Part shown: one piece after another, positions 9,456 through 18,830 of the stretch
Layout: each line of letters opens with the position of its first letter
Position numbering within the stretch: the first letter of the stretch is position 1
NCBI GenBank assembly: GCA_036940085.1
Contig: JALLBK010000262.1
Location: 1 to 45,359, forward strand
DNA from: Discostella pseudostelligera
Taxonomy: Eukaryota; Bacillariophyta; Thalassiosirophyceae; Thalassiosirales; Thalassiosiraceae
Direction: 5' to 3'
Length of the DNA stretch: 45,359 nt
Notes under the pieces: generated by a model
What the model was told of the DNA's origin: nothing
Database searches by the model: none
The model's input: the letters and a program-made list of their open reading frames with translations, nothing else
Made by a program: the position numbers and the translations under genes

Positions 9456-10549
9456 CTACGACTGGTCTTCGTCCTTCCAATGGACGTTTGGTATTGTCTT
9501 CTTCCTGCTCTTCTTCGTGGAGCTATTTCGGGCTCGGATGCTGGACGAGGACGAAGGAGTATCTTTGTTAACGGAACGCAAATATTTCCTCGAGTATTCA
9601 TGCAGTGCTCCCCAATATGGATCTGCTTCAGGTCGAGAATTCAGAAGGAGATCATTGGCTTCGGTGGCTTTCATTCCTTCATATCTCATCAGATATGCCT
9701 CTAATAGTGTAACGCTGAATTACAAAGGCAATCAGCGATGAGTGAGGAATCAAGCTGCATGCTGCATAAGAAAGCTAAGGGTGATGCCCAAAATCTTACC
9801 TGCGATTTCTTCCGTACCAGCAATGGCTCAAGACTTTCCCGCCCGCCAATCGCACTGATTCGACATATTCCACAGCCTTCTCCAGCACGTCGGTATGCTC
9901 TTGCATTCCTTGGCCACCTCGTATCCCATCGATGCACATGTACTCAATGTCATCGAAGACGTTGCATCGAGCGGTGGACGACCAATTGATCACGTGAGTG
10001 ATACCCTTCTCTTGTAAGGACTTGTGGTTCAGTGATGCACCTAAGACGAAATCAGTTGAGAGTTAGTATCACCACTCATAATTTTGCGGCATCATGCGTT
10101 TCAAGATGCAATCACGATATTCATTTCATACCTACAGATCCAACAAACAGAAACGGATATCCCACCACTTGGACCGGCTCTGCATCCGTCTCGAGAAACG
10201 ACATCGCCTCCATGGCATTCTCAAGCTTATCGGCCATAGTATTATCAGGTGTTTCTGGAGAGACATATTGTTCAATCATGAATTCAATAACTTTCTGTCG
10301 ACCGAAAGATGATTCAGACAAAAAGAAAAGAAGTGTCTGATCCAAACTTTTGAAGTCGCTGAGATTGATATTATTGCTGCTGGATGAAGAGGATGTGTTT
10401 CTCTCTTCTTGTTGTTCGATCAGCTTTCTCCGTCTGCGTACATTGCCATTAGCATCGTTGTTGCCATCAATTTTGGCCTCGCACCGTACAATGAAATTGA
10501 GAAGAAGTCTGATGAGGAGCCACCCTCTGATAATGTTGTTTGCGATCAT
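9456..10549 (-). CDS. Dual-specificity protein phosphatase, paralog A
   Basis: Exons 10549-10132, 10040-9800 and 9714-9456 give 305 residues. The cysteine-phosphatase signature is formed by splicing: exon 2 ends HCWYGRNR plus AG, and exon 3 completes Ser and continues VTLLEAYLMRYEGM. The result is HCxxGxxRS with CX5R intact. The N-terminus (MIANNIIRGWLLIRLLLNFI) is a signal peptide or membrane anchor, followed by a basic and Ser/Asn-rich linker. The segment ending YPFLFVGSVG leads into the DSP domain. The C-terminus is Ser-rich and basic. Exon 2 has the same length (241) and phases as in paralog B at 11593-12964, so this is a tandem duplication. The frame stays open and similar to paralog B upstream of the ATG to about 10672 (TSPDDE region), so an upstream exon may be missing. 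Substrate unknown. Confidence 0.85.
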
Positions 10550-11033
10550 GACGACGATGCTCTGCTTGCTGCTTGTGATAACTTTTACGCGCCTACTTGT
10601 TTGGCACCTTGTTTCGTCGTCGGGTGAAGTAGTCGTAGTTGTAATAGGAATATGCTTTGCTTCGATTGCTAGTCATTACTTTCTATGGTAGGAAATTTGT
10701 GGGATTTTGTGGGCTTCGCTGTAGCAGTGGACAGAGAGCCGCCAATCCGCTGCTGTACCAGGATGAGAAGCAAAATGTGGAGTATCCGGTCGATCGCGAT
10801 TTTTGTCAGCAATCGTTCGAAAGGACGTGGAAGGCGCGGAGATAGAGTCAATATCGCGTAACAAGTGTCACATCCATCTTCCTTCTGGCAAGATGCATAA
10901 GTACCTAGGTCTTTGTTAAGCGGATTGAAGCGACTTCTCCTTATAGTTTGGAGTTCCACAAGGTTCCAACAGGTTCCAAAGTAGGATAGCAATCCGTAGC
11001 AATCCGTTCATATTCAAATGAGGAAGAAAAGTC

Positions 11034-11087
11034 TCCCGCCATAATGTCAGAGCCACGTGTACCCATCAGTATCTATGCCACGTGTAA
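11034..11087. promoter_or_regulatory. TCCCGCC with two CACGTG elements
   Basis: TCCCGCC at 11034-11040, AGCCACGTGTAC at 11051-11062 and TGCCACGTGTAA at 11076-11087. The nearest gene start in a fitting direction is phosphatase A, about 480 bases to the left, which would fit an unseen 5' exon of that gene. Confidence 0.45.
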
Positions 11088-11097
11088 CGTCCCTACC

Positions 11098-11134
11098 ACT
11101 CAACCTCACTCAACCCTACTCAACCTCACTCAAC
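11098..11134. repeat. Short tandem repeat ACTCAACCTCACTCAAC
   Basis: The 17-mer ACTCAACCTCACTCAAC occurs at 11098-11114 and 11118-11134 (period 20). It is directly next to the CACGTG cluster. Confidence 0.6.
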
Positions 11135-11592
11135 TTTCAACTCAGAAGATGTACTACAGCTAAGGGCGCCTCGGACACCAGACACCAACATCAAGAACAC
11201 CACTCCTTCACTCCAGCCAGCATTGGAATAATATGCATTATGCGGAAGAGGTTAGGTAGATCTCAAGTTTATAACATTTTATTACTGGACGATGCATTTG
11301 GATCAAGGAGCAAGTGCAAAATGAGTAGTGCCATCGAGTGCTGCTGGAAAGTCTTGAGCTCTGAGCTTGACAGTCAACCGTCGACAGTGAGAAATGTCTC
11401 TTTAATACATTATAGTCATTATGAACTTCTAAACACCATGTCTGCCATGAACATTTTTGCCATCGGGCGGTTTGTACAAGTGATGCTATATTACAATTGG
11501 GGAGAGCCTCGAAAATGTTCGATGCATACATGAAACACAATCGCACAGCGACCAGCGACACAACAGAACCCAGGGACATGCTGTGCGGTACT

Positions 11593-12964
11593 CTACGACT
11601 TGTCTTCATCTCTCAACTGATCCTTTGATAAGGTCTTGCCATTACTCTTCTCGGTATCATTTTGTGTTCGTAGTCCGACGGACGATGATGATGACGGAGG
11701 AGGAGGAGTGTCTTTTTTCTTGGAAGAACCACTCAAATAGTTATTCGAGTATTCTTGGAGTGCACCCCAATATGGATCAGCTTGAGGCCGAGACTTCTTA
11801 ATGAGATCATTGGCCTCAGCGGCCGTCATTCCTTCATATTTCATCAGATATGCTACCAGTAGTGTAACACTGCATTTAACGACGATATTATGATTCACAG
11901 AGTGACAGATGCACCAATACGAGAGTGTATCAAGCAATACAATATGAGAGAGGTCATAACTAAAATAGAACCTTACCTGCGATTCTTTCCATACCAACAA
12001 TGGCTCATGGCCTTCCCACCCGCCAATCGTACCGATTCGATATATTCCACAGCCTTTTCCAACTCGTCCGTATGTTCTTGCATCGACGATTCACCTCGAA
12101 TACCCTTGATGCACATGTACTCCATATCATAAAAAACATTACACCGGGCGGTAGAAGACCAGTTGATCACGTTCGTAATGCCCGTCTCATGTAATGCCTT
12201 GTGGTTGAGGGATGCACCTATATTGTTTAAGACAAAGCACATTTGAGCATGTGACCGTGCAAAGTTACATTTCATGCAATCGATGTAAAGAGTAAGATAT
12301 GTGTTGACTCACCTACAGATCCAACAAACAAAAACGGATATCCAAGCACTTGGACCGGTTCCGCATCCGTCTCGAGAAATGACATTGCCTCCATGGCATT
12401 GTCCAGCTTATCGACCATATTATTATCGGGTGTGGAAGGTGAGACATATTGATCAATCATGAATTCAATAACCTTCTGTCGACCGACTGATGACTCAGAT
12501 AAAAAGGATAGAAGAGCCTGATCCAAAGAACTTTCCTCGTCGTCAGTGTTACTAGAGGAGGAGGCGACGGGTTTTCGATCGACCAATTTTCTCTTTCCGT
12601 TTCTGCGCACATTGTCATCATCGTTGGTATTGCCTTCAGTAGGCAGGCGAAAGTTATTATCGATGGTAGCCTCGTATCGTACAATCGAATCATGAAGACT
12701 ATGAGAGTTCATAACTGTATTGATGAGGAGCATCCCTCCCATGGTGATTCGGGCGATCATCCCGAAGCCCTTGCTGGAGACGAAGTCTCGGCTGTTACTC
12801 CTTTCTCTTTTATTTGTCATCTCGTCGTCGGGTGCTATGCAAGGAGGATTAGGGTCTTCTTCGTCGGTAGAAGAAGTTATGACAAATTGTTGTTCCACCT
12901 TTTCATTGATCTTCTTACAATCATCATGAACTATGATGGTGGATGAGGATGTAGGTACTTGCAT
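11593..12964 (-). CDS. Dual-specificity protein phosphatase, paralog B
   Basis: Exons 12964-12313, 12217-11977 and 11869-11593 give 389 residues. Splicing assembles HCWYGKNRS followed by VTLLVAYLMKYEGM, an intact CX5R phosphatase signature; the intron splits the serine codon directly after the catalytic Arg. A longer acidic N-terminus (from MQVPTSSST) precedes a hydrophobic stretch (MIARITMGGMLLINTVM) that aligns with the start of paralog A. Translation could therefore begin at that internal Met instead, which would give a signal peptide. Shared segments with A include LLSFLSESSVGRQKVIEFMI and AMEAMSFLETDAEPVQVLG. Donors are GTGAGT (12312) and GTAAGG (11976). Function beyond phosphatase activity is unknown. 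Confidence 0.87.
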
Positions 12965-13488
12965 TATCTAGCATGCATTCGGCACCCGTCAGAGGCAAAT
13001 GCATCATTGAGTAGATGAATATTTTTTGTACAAGAGCCAGGAACCAGTGTAGTATAAATGGCAGAGATGCACATTCAACCATAAGTAGTGCAAAACGCTG
13101 CAAAAAGTAGACAGATGACATGACAGATTCGCTTGCTTTGCTTGTCCGAGAGACAGCGGCAAAGGTGAAGAGAGATAAATTCAAATTCTAAATCTAAATC
13201 CTTCTTCCATCTCAAATTCAAATTTGAGATTTGTCTCCACATGCAGAGGGAATTAGTACAAGGAGAGCATGACGATCAAAGGGACATCTCGCTGTAGTTC
13301 TCTTTTCCTAAATCGAGAAACACACGTCCATGTGTCGGTTGACGATCGGAGGGCTGAATCTTCTGACGTTTCCCAAATGAATCTCACCCGCATCTCACAA
13401 AATCTCACTAATCAAGAGAGTCCCTGGGTGTACCGTCTGAAAATGAAATGCCACCTTGACGTAGCTTGCTCCAAAAGTCATTTTGGTT
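12965..13488. other. Intergenic region, no gene seen
   Basis: I see no gene. A perfect inverted repeat lies at 13209-13230. The left part should contain the promoter of phosphatase B, the right part the upstream region of the unknown gene that follows. Confidence 0.5.
13209..13230. repeat. Inverted repeat, 10-base arms
   Basis: ATCTCAAATT and AATTTGAGAT are perfect inverted arms separated by two bases. It lies between phosphatase B and the next gene. Too AT-rich and short to call a terminator; an operator-like site is possible. Confidence 0.5.
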
Positions 13489-15246
13489 ATGATTTTGTTA
13501 AGTAAATTGGGTCGCTATGACGTCATTGTTGCCTTTTCCTGGCCGCACCTGACGTCATCGAGATGGGCTCAAATCCACCACCAAAAATCAAAAATCAAAA
13601 ATCAAAAAATAAGTAAAAAATACAGCAATGAAAATGGAAAATGGCGACAAAATGGCCGCCGCGGGCCGCGGCCGTTCGCGCCTACCTCTAAGTACTACCG
13701 CCACCGCAGCCAACACCATTGGAACGACGGCGCTTCTAGTGTACCTACCTATAATGCAAATCTCCCCTCGACCTTAAGTAACGAACAAATGGTAAATGAG
13801 ATGAATGATTTAAACAATCATCTGAATTCGTTGGAGGTCACGCAGCAGCCGCGGCGCTTCGGCGGGGGTGGAGGCAAAGGCAAGGGAGGGTCGACGGCAG
13901 CGGCTGATGCAACAAAAGCAACAAGGACAATATCATGGAAAGATAACGATATGGTAGTAATGCTCAGCCATGAAGATAATGACTCTGGTGGATCTGGTGG
14001 CATTAACAACGACAACAATAACAAGCCACCACCGATTGGCAAAATCAAATTCTCATGCTTGCCCACCCTCCCTCCTCCTGAGCACAATGGCGGCAAGAAT
14101 TATGCAGTAGCCCACACATCATTGGCGGTACCACGAAACCAACAATCAGCGGAGGATGCTGACTCCGACAAAAATATTGGACATGGCGACGATCAATCTT
14201 CATCTTCCACCTCGACTTCTACATCTACCGCCTCCGAGGGGGGAATTGTCGCCTTCTCCGGATGGGCACGTGTCTTCTTCCAGGCTCGACATCATCGCTC
14301 CGCCACTCTTCTCACTCCATTTGGGGGGATGACACCATGGTCTCAAGACACATATTTATACATCTCCATCATCCATTACACTACTGACAACGACGATGGA
14401 CTACGGTTGACATCGTTAAAGAAACGGAATGCTAATGAATTACACATTTGTGCCGCAGCCATTAGTTATCTCGACCCAACTACTGACGGCAATACTAACA
14501 ATATCCATGATTCACATCAGCAAGCACCGCGTCCACAACTTCTCATCGATCCACCCATTGCTCTCAAATACTTTCACGCACTCAAAGTTCCCGGTTCCCA
14601 CTCTGGCGCTGCACTCTTTTTACGGAATGATGATCGAAAATTACGCAAATATATCTTCCGTTTTGAATTTGTAAACAATTGTGTACATCAATCACCAGCA
14701 CGATATGCCAACTTTATCCGTTCTGGACGTGTGGCGAAGAAGTCCATGTCACGGTATCGAGGTGTGGGTAGTAAGTTGGTGCATAAAGTAACTTCGGCAG
14801 CACGCAAGGGAGGTCCATTGGATGCCATGAATGATACAACCAAGCGTGAGAAGGAGGCGTATGAAGCGCATTTATCGGCATTGGATGAATTATTGCGGGA
14901 GAGTTCAGAATTGGCAGATCGGTTTGTGGAGGTGGTGAATGATTTGAATGAGAAGGAGGAGGAAGAAGAGGCTTATTGGAGGGAGATGATGAAGGGCGGC
15001 GGTGGCGAAGCAAAGAAACGAACCAAGCCTCCGCCTCCGTATTGGGGGAGTGGGTTCAATATCAAGCAGACGGGAAATAATGAGGAAGATGAAAAGGAGG
15101 ACTCGGATAGTGATTACTCTGGAGACGATGACGAGGATGATATCTTGAATTATGATGATGATAATGATGACGAGACGCTGTTTGATAGGGTACAGGTGTC
15201 GACGGAACAGACATTGGAGGCACTGTTCAATCATATTGTGAAATGA
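13489..15246 (+). CDS. Unknown protein, up to 585 residues, start uncertain
   Basis: Not recognised. The first ATG in frame is 13489. The next clear one, 13789 (MVNEMNDLNNHLNSL), would give 485 residues and leave the two TGACGTCAT sites outside the coding region. An RG/basic stretch (RRGPRPF) between them may be coding through an unseen upstream exon. The middle is a probable folded domain: GWARVFFQARHHRSATLLTP, PPIALKYFHALKVPGSHSG and YIFRFEFVNNCV. The C-terminal part is a charged coiled coil (AHLSALDELLRESSELADRF), then a strongly acidic tail (SDYSGDDDEDD). Ser/Thr and Gly-rich linkers separate the parts. Confidence 0.7.
   Translation: MILLSKLGRYDVIVAFSWPHLTSSRWAQIHHQKSKIKNQKISKKYSNENGKWRQNGRRGPRPFAPTSKYYRHRSQHHWNDGASSVPTYNANLPSTLSNEQMVNEMNDLNNHLNSLEVTQQPRRFGGGGGKGKGGSTAAADATKATRTISWKDNDMVVMLSHEDNDSGGSGGINNDNNNKPPPIGKIKFSCLPTLPPPEHNGGKNYAVAHTSLAVPRNQQSAEDADSDKNIGHGDDQSSSSTSTSTSTASEGGIVAFSGWARVFFQARHHRSATLLTPFGGMTPWSQDTYLYISIIHYTTDNDDGLRLTSLKKRNANELHICAAAISYLDPTTDGNTNNIHDSHQQAPRPQLLIDPPIALKYFHALKVPGSHSGAALFLRNDDRKLRKYIFRFEFVNNCVHQSPARYANFIRSGRVAKKSMSRYRGVGSKLVHKVTSAARKGGPLDAMNDTTKREKEAYEAHLSALDELLRESSELADRFVEVVNDLNEKEEEEEAYWREMMKGGGGEAKKRTKPPPPYWGSGFNIKQTGNNEEDEKEDSDSDYSGDDDEDDILNYDDDNDDETLFDRVQVSTEQTLEALFNHIVK
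13517..13558. promoter_or_regulatory. Two TGACGTCAT sites
   Basis: ATGACGTCAT at 13517-13526 and TGACGTCAT at 13550-13558 are cAMP-response-element-like bZIP sites. They overlap the 5' end of the long frame that opens at 13489. This suggests the real start of that gene lies further right. Confidence 0.5.
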
Positions 15247-15517
15247 ATTTGGTTTTTGTTGTATTATTGGTGATGATACATGTGTATTGCTATGTGTGTG
15301 TGTTGTTGGAATAGCTAGGTGGCGATGCGATAAATAATAAGTGTTTTGATATTGAACAACATTTCTTATCCCCAGATAAGATCGCGCTGTAGCCAGCGGT
15401 AGAAATGGGAATAAGAGGCGTGTGGGGGAAGGGTATTTGTTTGCATAGGGAGTTATATTATTTGAGCGCATTCATGGAGAGCACGTCGTATGCTCTGCCT
15501 CGGCTTTTGATTTTGAG

Positions 15518-15599
15518 GGCGGGAGCCGGTAATTCTTATCTCCCGCCAAACTCAAAGTCCGTCGGCCTTCCCGCCATATTGATCAGTCATTCACACGTG
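15518..15599. promoter_or_regulatory. Three GGCGGGA/TCCCGCC sites plus CACGTG upstream of RPB10
   Basis: GGCGGGA 15518-15524, TCCCGCC 15541-15547 and 15569-15575, CACGTG 15594-15599. They lie 170 to 250 bases before the RPB10 ATG at 15768. No gene is seen in the rest of 15247-15767. Confidence 0.5.
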
Positions 15600-15767
15600 G
15601 AAGCATCTCACCATCGTGCACGGCGTGCGTCTGTGCGGCTGTGTTTTGTTGGTGGAAGGTGGTGCGAGATGAATGGGTGGATGGTGCGTGGTGGAAGCAA
15701 CCACAACAAGACGGCAGACGGCAGCGCCGACATCCACCATCAATACCGCCCATCATAGCACCGAACC

Positions 15768-16226
15768 ATGATCATCCCCGTCCGATGCTTCACCTGCGGA
15801 AAGGTCATTGGGAATAAGTGGGAAACCTATCTTTATTTGTTGCAGGCGGATTATTCTGAGGGGTGAGTCGGTGATTTTTTCGTTGTGCATCTTGCATTGA
15901 GTTTGTGTCGAGGTGGTGCTGCTGTAATTAACACATTATTCGATGTGCTCGTCGGCGCTCCTTTCTGAATATTTATCTCTCATATCCCAACCATTAATCT
16001 CACATTTATCATCATTTGTATCAATCTTCATGTCATATGTAAATCTTATCAAACTTCCCTTGTGGAATAACTACACCACAATACTCAAATGATGTGAAGT
16101 GATGCTCTCGACGAACTCGGACTGCGCAGATATTGTTGCCGAAGGATGATGTTGACGCATGTAGATCTTATTGAAAAATTATTAAACTACAACACAGAGA
16201 GTGCTGAGGGGATTGTGGAGGGGTAG
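15768..16226 (+). CDS. RPB10: RNA polymerases I, II and III subunit RPABC5 (RPB10)
   Basis: Small zinc-binding subunit shared by the three nuclear RNA polymerases. Exons 15768-15862 and 16100-16226 give 73 residues, close to the usual 65-71. The N-terminus [18 protein letters not shown] and the second zinc pair in [20 protein letters not shown] are diagnostic; Cys7, Cys10 and the CC pair form the CX2C...CC zinc site. The donor GTGAGT (15863) splits a glycine codon, and the acceptor AAG before 16100 completes it. The C-terminal tail after NYNTESAEG is slightly longer than in most homologs. Confidence 0.96.
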
Positions 16227-16380
16227 GGCAGCAGTACCAGATATTGTGAGAGAGGGGGTTGAGGGGTCGCCGGGAGGGGGTAGTATGTAGTATGGTGGAG
16301 AAGGGAGAGGCATGTATCAAGCCGAAATACAATAAAGAATTACAAATATAGTTGCATTGAAGTGTCGTAATAGAGTATTG

Positions 16381-18009
16381 TCAATTGAAAGATTCAGCCA
16401 GCGTGAAGTACGTTACAGATGACACCACAACCAAACCAAATCCTCCAATTAACCACTGCGGCAACTCCACAACATCCAAATTGGTATTGTAGTCTCCTTC
16501 CGCATTCCTCCGCCGTCGTGACAATGCAATGGAAATAGCTGGAGGTAGAACAAATGCCAAAGTGCCCTGGGCAACGCCTCCGACTAGGTTTGCCACAACA
16601 CCGAAGCCTCCTAATTGCGACAGACCCAGGCACGTAGCTACCGCTCCACCTGTGATTGTGGCACGGGACAATGCTAGTCTCATTGACGTGGTCACCTCTT
16701 CCTCGTTTCCATCAGTGTTATCCTTCATAATCTTCCCATTGCCTGCAAGCAATGCATTATCCAATATTTGCCGCGCACTCGAGAACACAATCGGGAATGT
16801 AAACACCAAATCAACGCACAGCAATAGTTTCAATGCCGACAAATAGACACTCCCACTGTCCAAATTTCCAAGTATCAAATCCTGTGTCTCATCTCCATAA
16901 AAGCCCAGACACAAAATGGCAAATATAACATTGACAATCCATATAACCGCAACTGCATAGGACACGGCATCATCATAATCATTCTTGGCATCTTTCATAC
17001 TGTTGATGATGGGGAACGTCAAGAAGTTGATGCAAAATAGATAGGCAATGGTACCGAACGAACCACCAAAGGCATTTTCAAAAGAATCTGGCCACATCCT
17101 CAACCGTTCTACCGCCAGAAGTGCTTCACCAATCCCTCCACCTGGATCGACCCAAACTCCGTAGGCGAGTGTGACCATCATCCCTCCCACGACGGCAGAC
17201 ACTCCAAGTGCCGATGTGAAGGCAAAGATCCCATAATTTCGAATCAACGATAATGGTAGTACCGTCGCGGCAGTAATAATCTCCCACGATTTCACATCGT
17301 TGGGTATATTTGACAACACACCACCAAAGAAGTTGTTTTCTCCCATCGAGAGTGATGCCATCGTCTGCCCAATAAATACAATGTACGTGGAGCACACACC
17401 CAACGACGCGGCTAATGTCAATGCAAATACCACCTTGGCAGCATATTTTCCCAGTGACAATTCTGCCAACTCCACATAACTTTTGGGCACCTTCTTCTCC
17501 AGATTAATCACCAAACTTCGTGAATGATTAATACTTTGCATGGTACACATTGCCAAATATCCACAAATCAGCATGGCCAAAGTCCCACCTAGCACACCCT
17601 CGTTTAGGAAGACATGTGGTAATGCAAAGGATCCAGCGCCACAGATGCATTTGCCAATGTTGATGGATGCAGATAATTTACTTTGTGTTCCTGCTGATTC
17701 TACCAAAGAAACGTCTGAAGAAGAGGATGGATAGATTGTATCGCAGGAGTCCACGATATTGTTGCCAGTCAAACATGGTTCATCATCAATGTCAACTGCT
17801 ATATCAACGTCGAAAATTCCTCTGTTGGACTGTAATAACATCGTTTGATGAATATCTTTTGTGGTAGGGTCAATAATCTGATAATGGAATGTTAGAACTG
17901 GATATGGATGTGTGTACTGTTTGTGAGGAGCAAACGCCACCGATGATTCAGTACTTGAGTGAAGAACGAGGCCGACGATTGCTGCCGCGGTTGGTCGTTC
18001 CAGTACCAT
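16381..18009 (-). CDS. Amino-acid transporter (AAAP family), predicted plastid-targeted
   Basis: A single exon encodes 542 residues from ATG 18009; the upstream codon at 18027 is TTG. A signal peptide (LERPTAAAIVGLVLHSSTES) is followed by SVAFAPHK, which resembles the diatom plastid motif ASAFAP with Phe at +1. About 11 membrane helices follow, starting SASINIGKCICGAGSFALPH, a hallmark of the amino acid/auxin permease family. Further helices include LAMLICGYLAMCTMQSIN, VVFALTLAASLGVCSTYIVF and LKLLLCVDLVFTFPIVFSSA. The likely role is proton-coupled amino-acid exchange across a plastid-surrounding membrane. The family is clear; substrate and location are inferred. It is divergent from the sulfatase gene. 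Confidence 0.85.
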   Translation of the reverse strand: MVLERPTAAAIVGLVLHSSTESSVAFAPHKQYTHPYPVLTFHYQIIDPTTKDIHQTMLLQSNRGIFDVDIAVDIDDEPCLTGNNIVDSCDTIYPSSSSDVSLVESAGTQSKLSASINIGKCICGAGSFALPHVFLNEGVLGGTLAMLICGYLAMCTMQSINHSRSLVINLEKKVPKSYVELAELSLGKYAAKVVFALTLAASLGVCSTYIVFIGQTMASLSMGENNFFGGVLSNIPNDVKSWEIITAATVLPLSLIRNYGIFAFTSALGVSAVVGGMMVTLAYGVWVDPGGGIGEALLAVERLRMWPDSFENAFGGSFGTIAYLFCINFLTFPIINSMKDAKNDYDDAVSYAVAVIWIVNVIFAILCLGFYGDETQDLILGNLDSGSVYLSALKLLLCVDLVFTFPIVFSSARQILDNALLAGNGKIMKDNTDGNEEEVTTSMRLALSRATITGGAVATCLGLSQLGGFGVVANLVGGVAQGTLAFVLPPAISIALSRRRRNAEGDYNTNLDVVELPQWLIGGFGLVVVSSVTYFTLAESFN

Positions 18010-18201
18010 GATCCTCGCCAATATCAAGCGTCAAGTCCCGACGATGAAAATGGTGTTGTTGTTGATGCCATCGTCTCCTCTGCAATGCAGGTGCAATGGT
18101 AGTGATACATAGTACTATACCATAATGTGCCATCGCCATCGTCGAGTCGACGTTATCGGCGGAAAGCGGAGGTCGGAGGTTGTGAGGTGGCAGGCATTTT
18201 T

Positions 18202-18246
18202 GGCGGGAGCTGGCGGGAGGGCGCATAAAAGTCAGTTGTGGCGGGA
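18202..18246. promoter_or_regulatory. Three GGCGGGA sites upstream of the transporter
   Basis: GGCGGGA at 18202-18208, 18212-18218 and 18240-18246, all in the same orientation, 190 to 240 bases upstream of the transporter start. Confidence 0.5.
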
Positions 18247-18830
18247 AGACAACACACTGTGACCTTGACCGTGGCCCGACTTGCCTTAGCAGTAGGCACC
18301 AAGCCGCGATATTATCTTCCACCGCATGCTCCAATTACTTAATTTAATTGCGCAGTGTTCGGGGTACGGCTAGATTGCTATGATATGATGGTGCGTTTCT
18401 CTGTCTGTGATGGATGTTGATTAATCTAGTGATGCCCAGAGTTACGTCAAATTTTGCCAGCCCAAAATCAACATGGGTTATAAACCGGTCAAGCCAACTC
18501 TCTGGAATATTAAATTGTTGTCTAGGCTCTTCAAAAGTACTCGAAGGAGCCCCCGGGCCCTTGGATGGAAAATTTGAATGTCAGTCTGGATAGATGCATC
18601 GTTCTTGTCTGACCTCTTTCATGTCTGTCGGTGATGGAGAGGTCCTAAACTTGATGTGAACATTTATCCTCGTGCAAAATGATAAATTGAATATGATTGT
18701 GAGTATCAACTTTACCTGACATCTCTCCCGTTCTATCTCCATTATTTTGCACATCCGATAGTAATGGCATGATGCGTGGTGGTGATCTGGTAATTAGCCA
18801 ATGATGGTGATTGTTGCACACACGGATTGA
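18247..18830. other. Intergenic region, no gene seen
   Basis: I see no gene. It should hold the sulfatase promoter. A GC palindrome (CCCGGGCCC, near 18551) is the only notable word. Confidence 0.5.

Larger units (their letters stand above)
10550..11592. other. Spacer between the phosphatase paralogs
   Basis: Apart from the remnant of the paralog A reading frame next to 10550 and the motif cluster at 11034-11087, I see no gene. Open frames here (for example 11057-11533 and 11238-11609) resemble nothing and lack support. Confidence 0.45.

Noticed and set aside
11057..11609. Open frames on both strands between the phosphatases
   Set aside because: No motif, no coding bias visible, and they overlap the tandem ACTCAACC repeat or each other.
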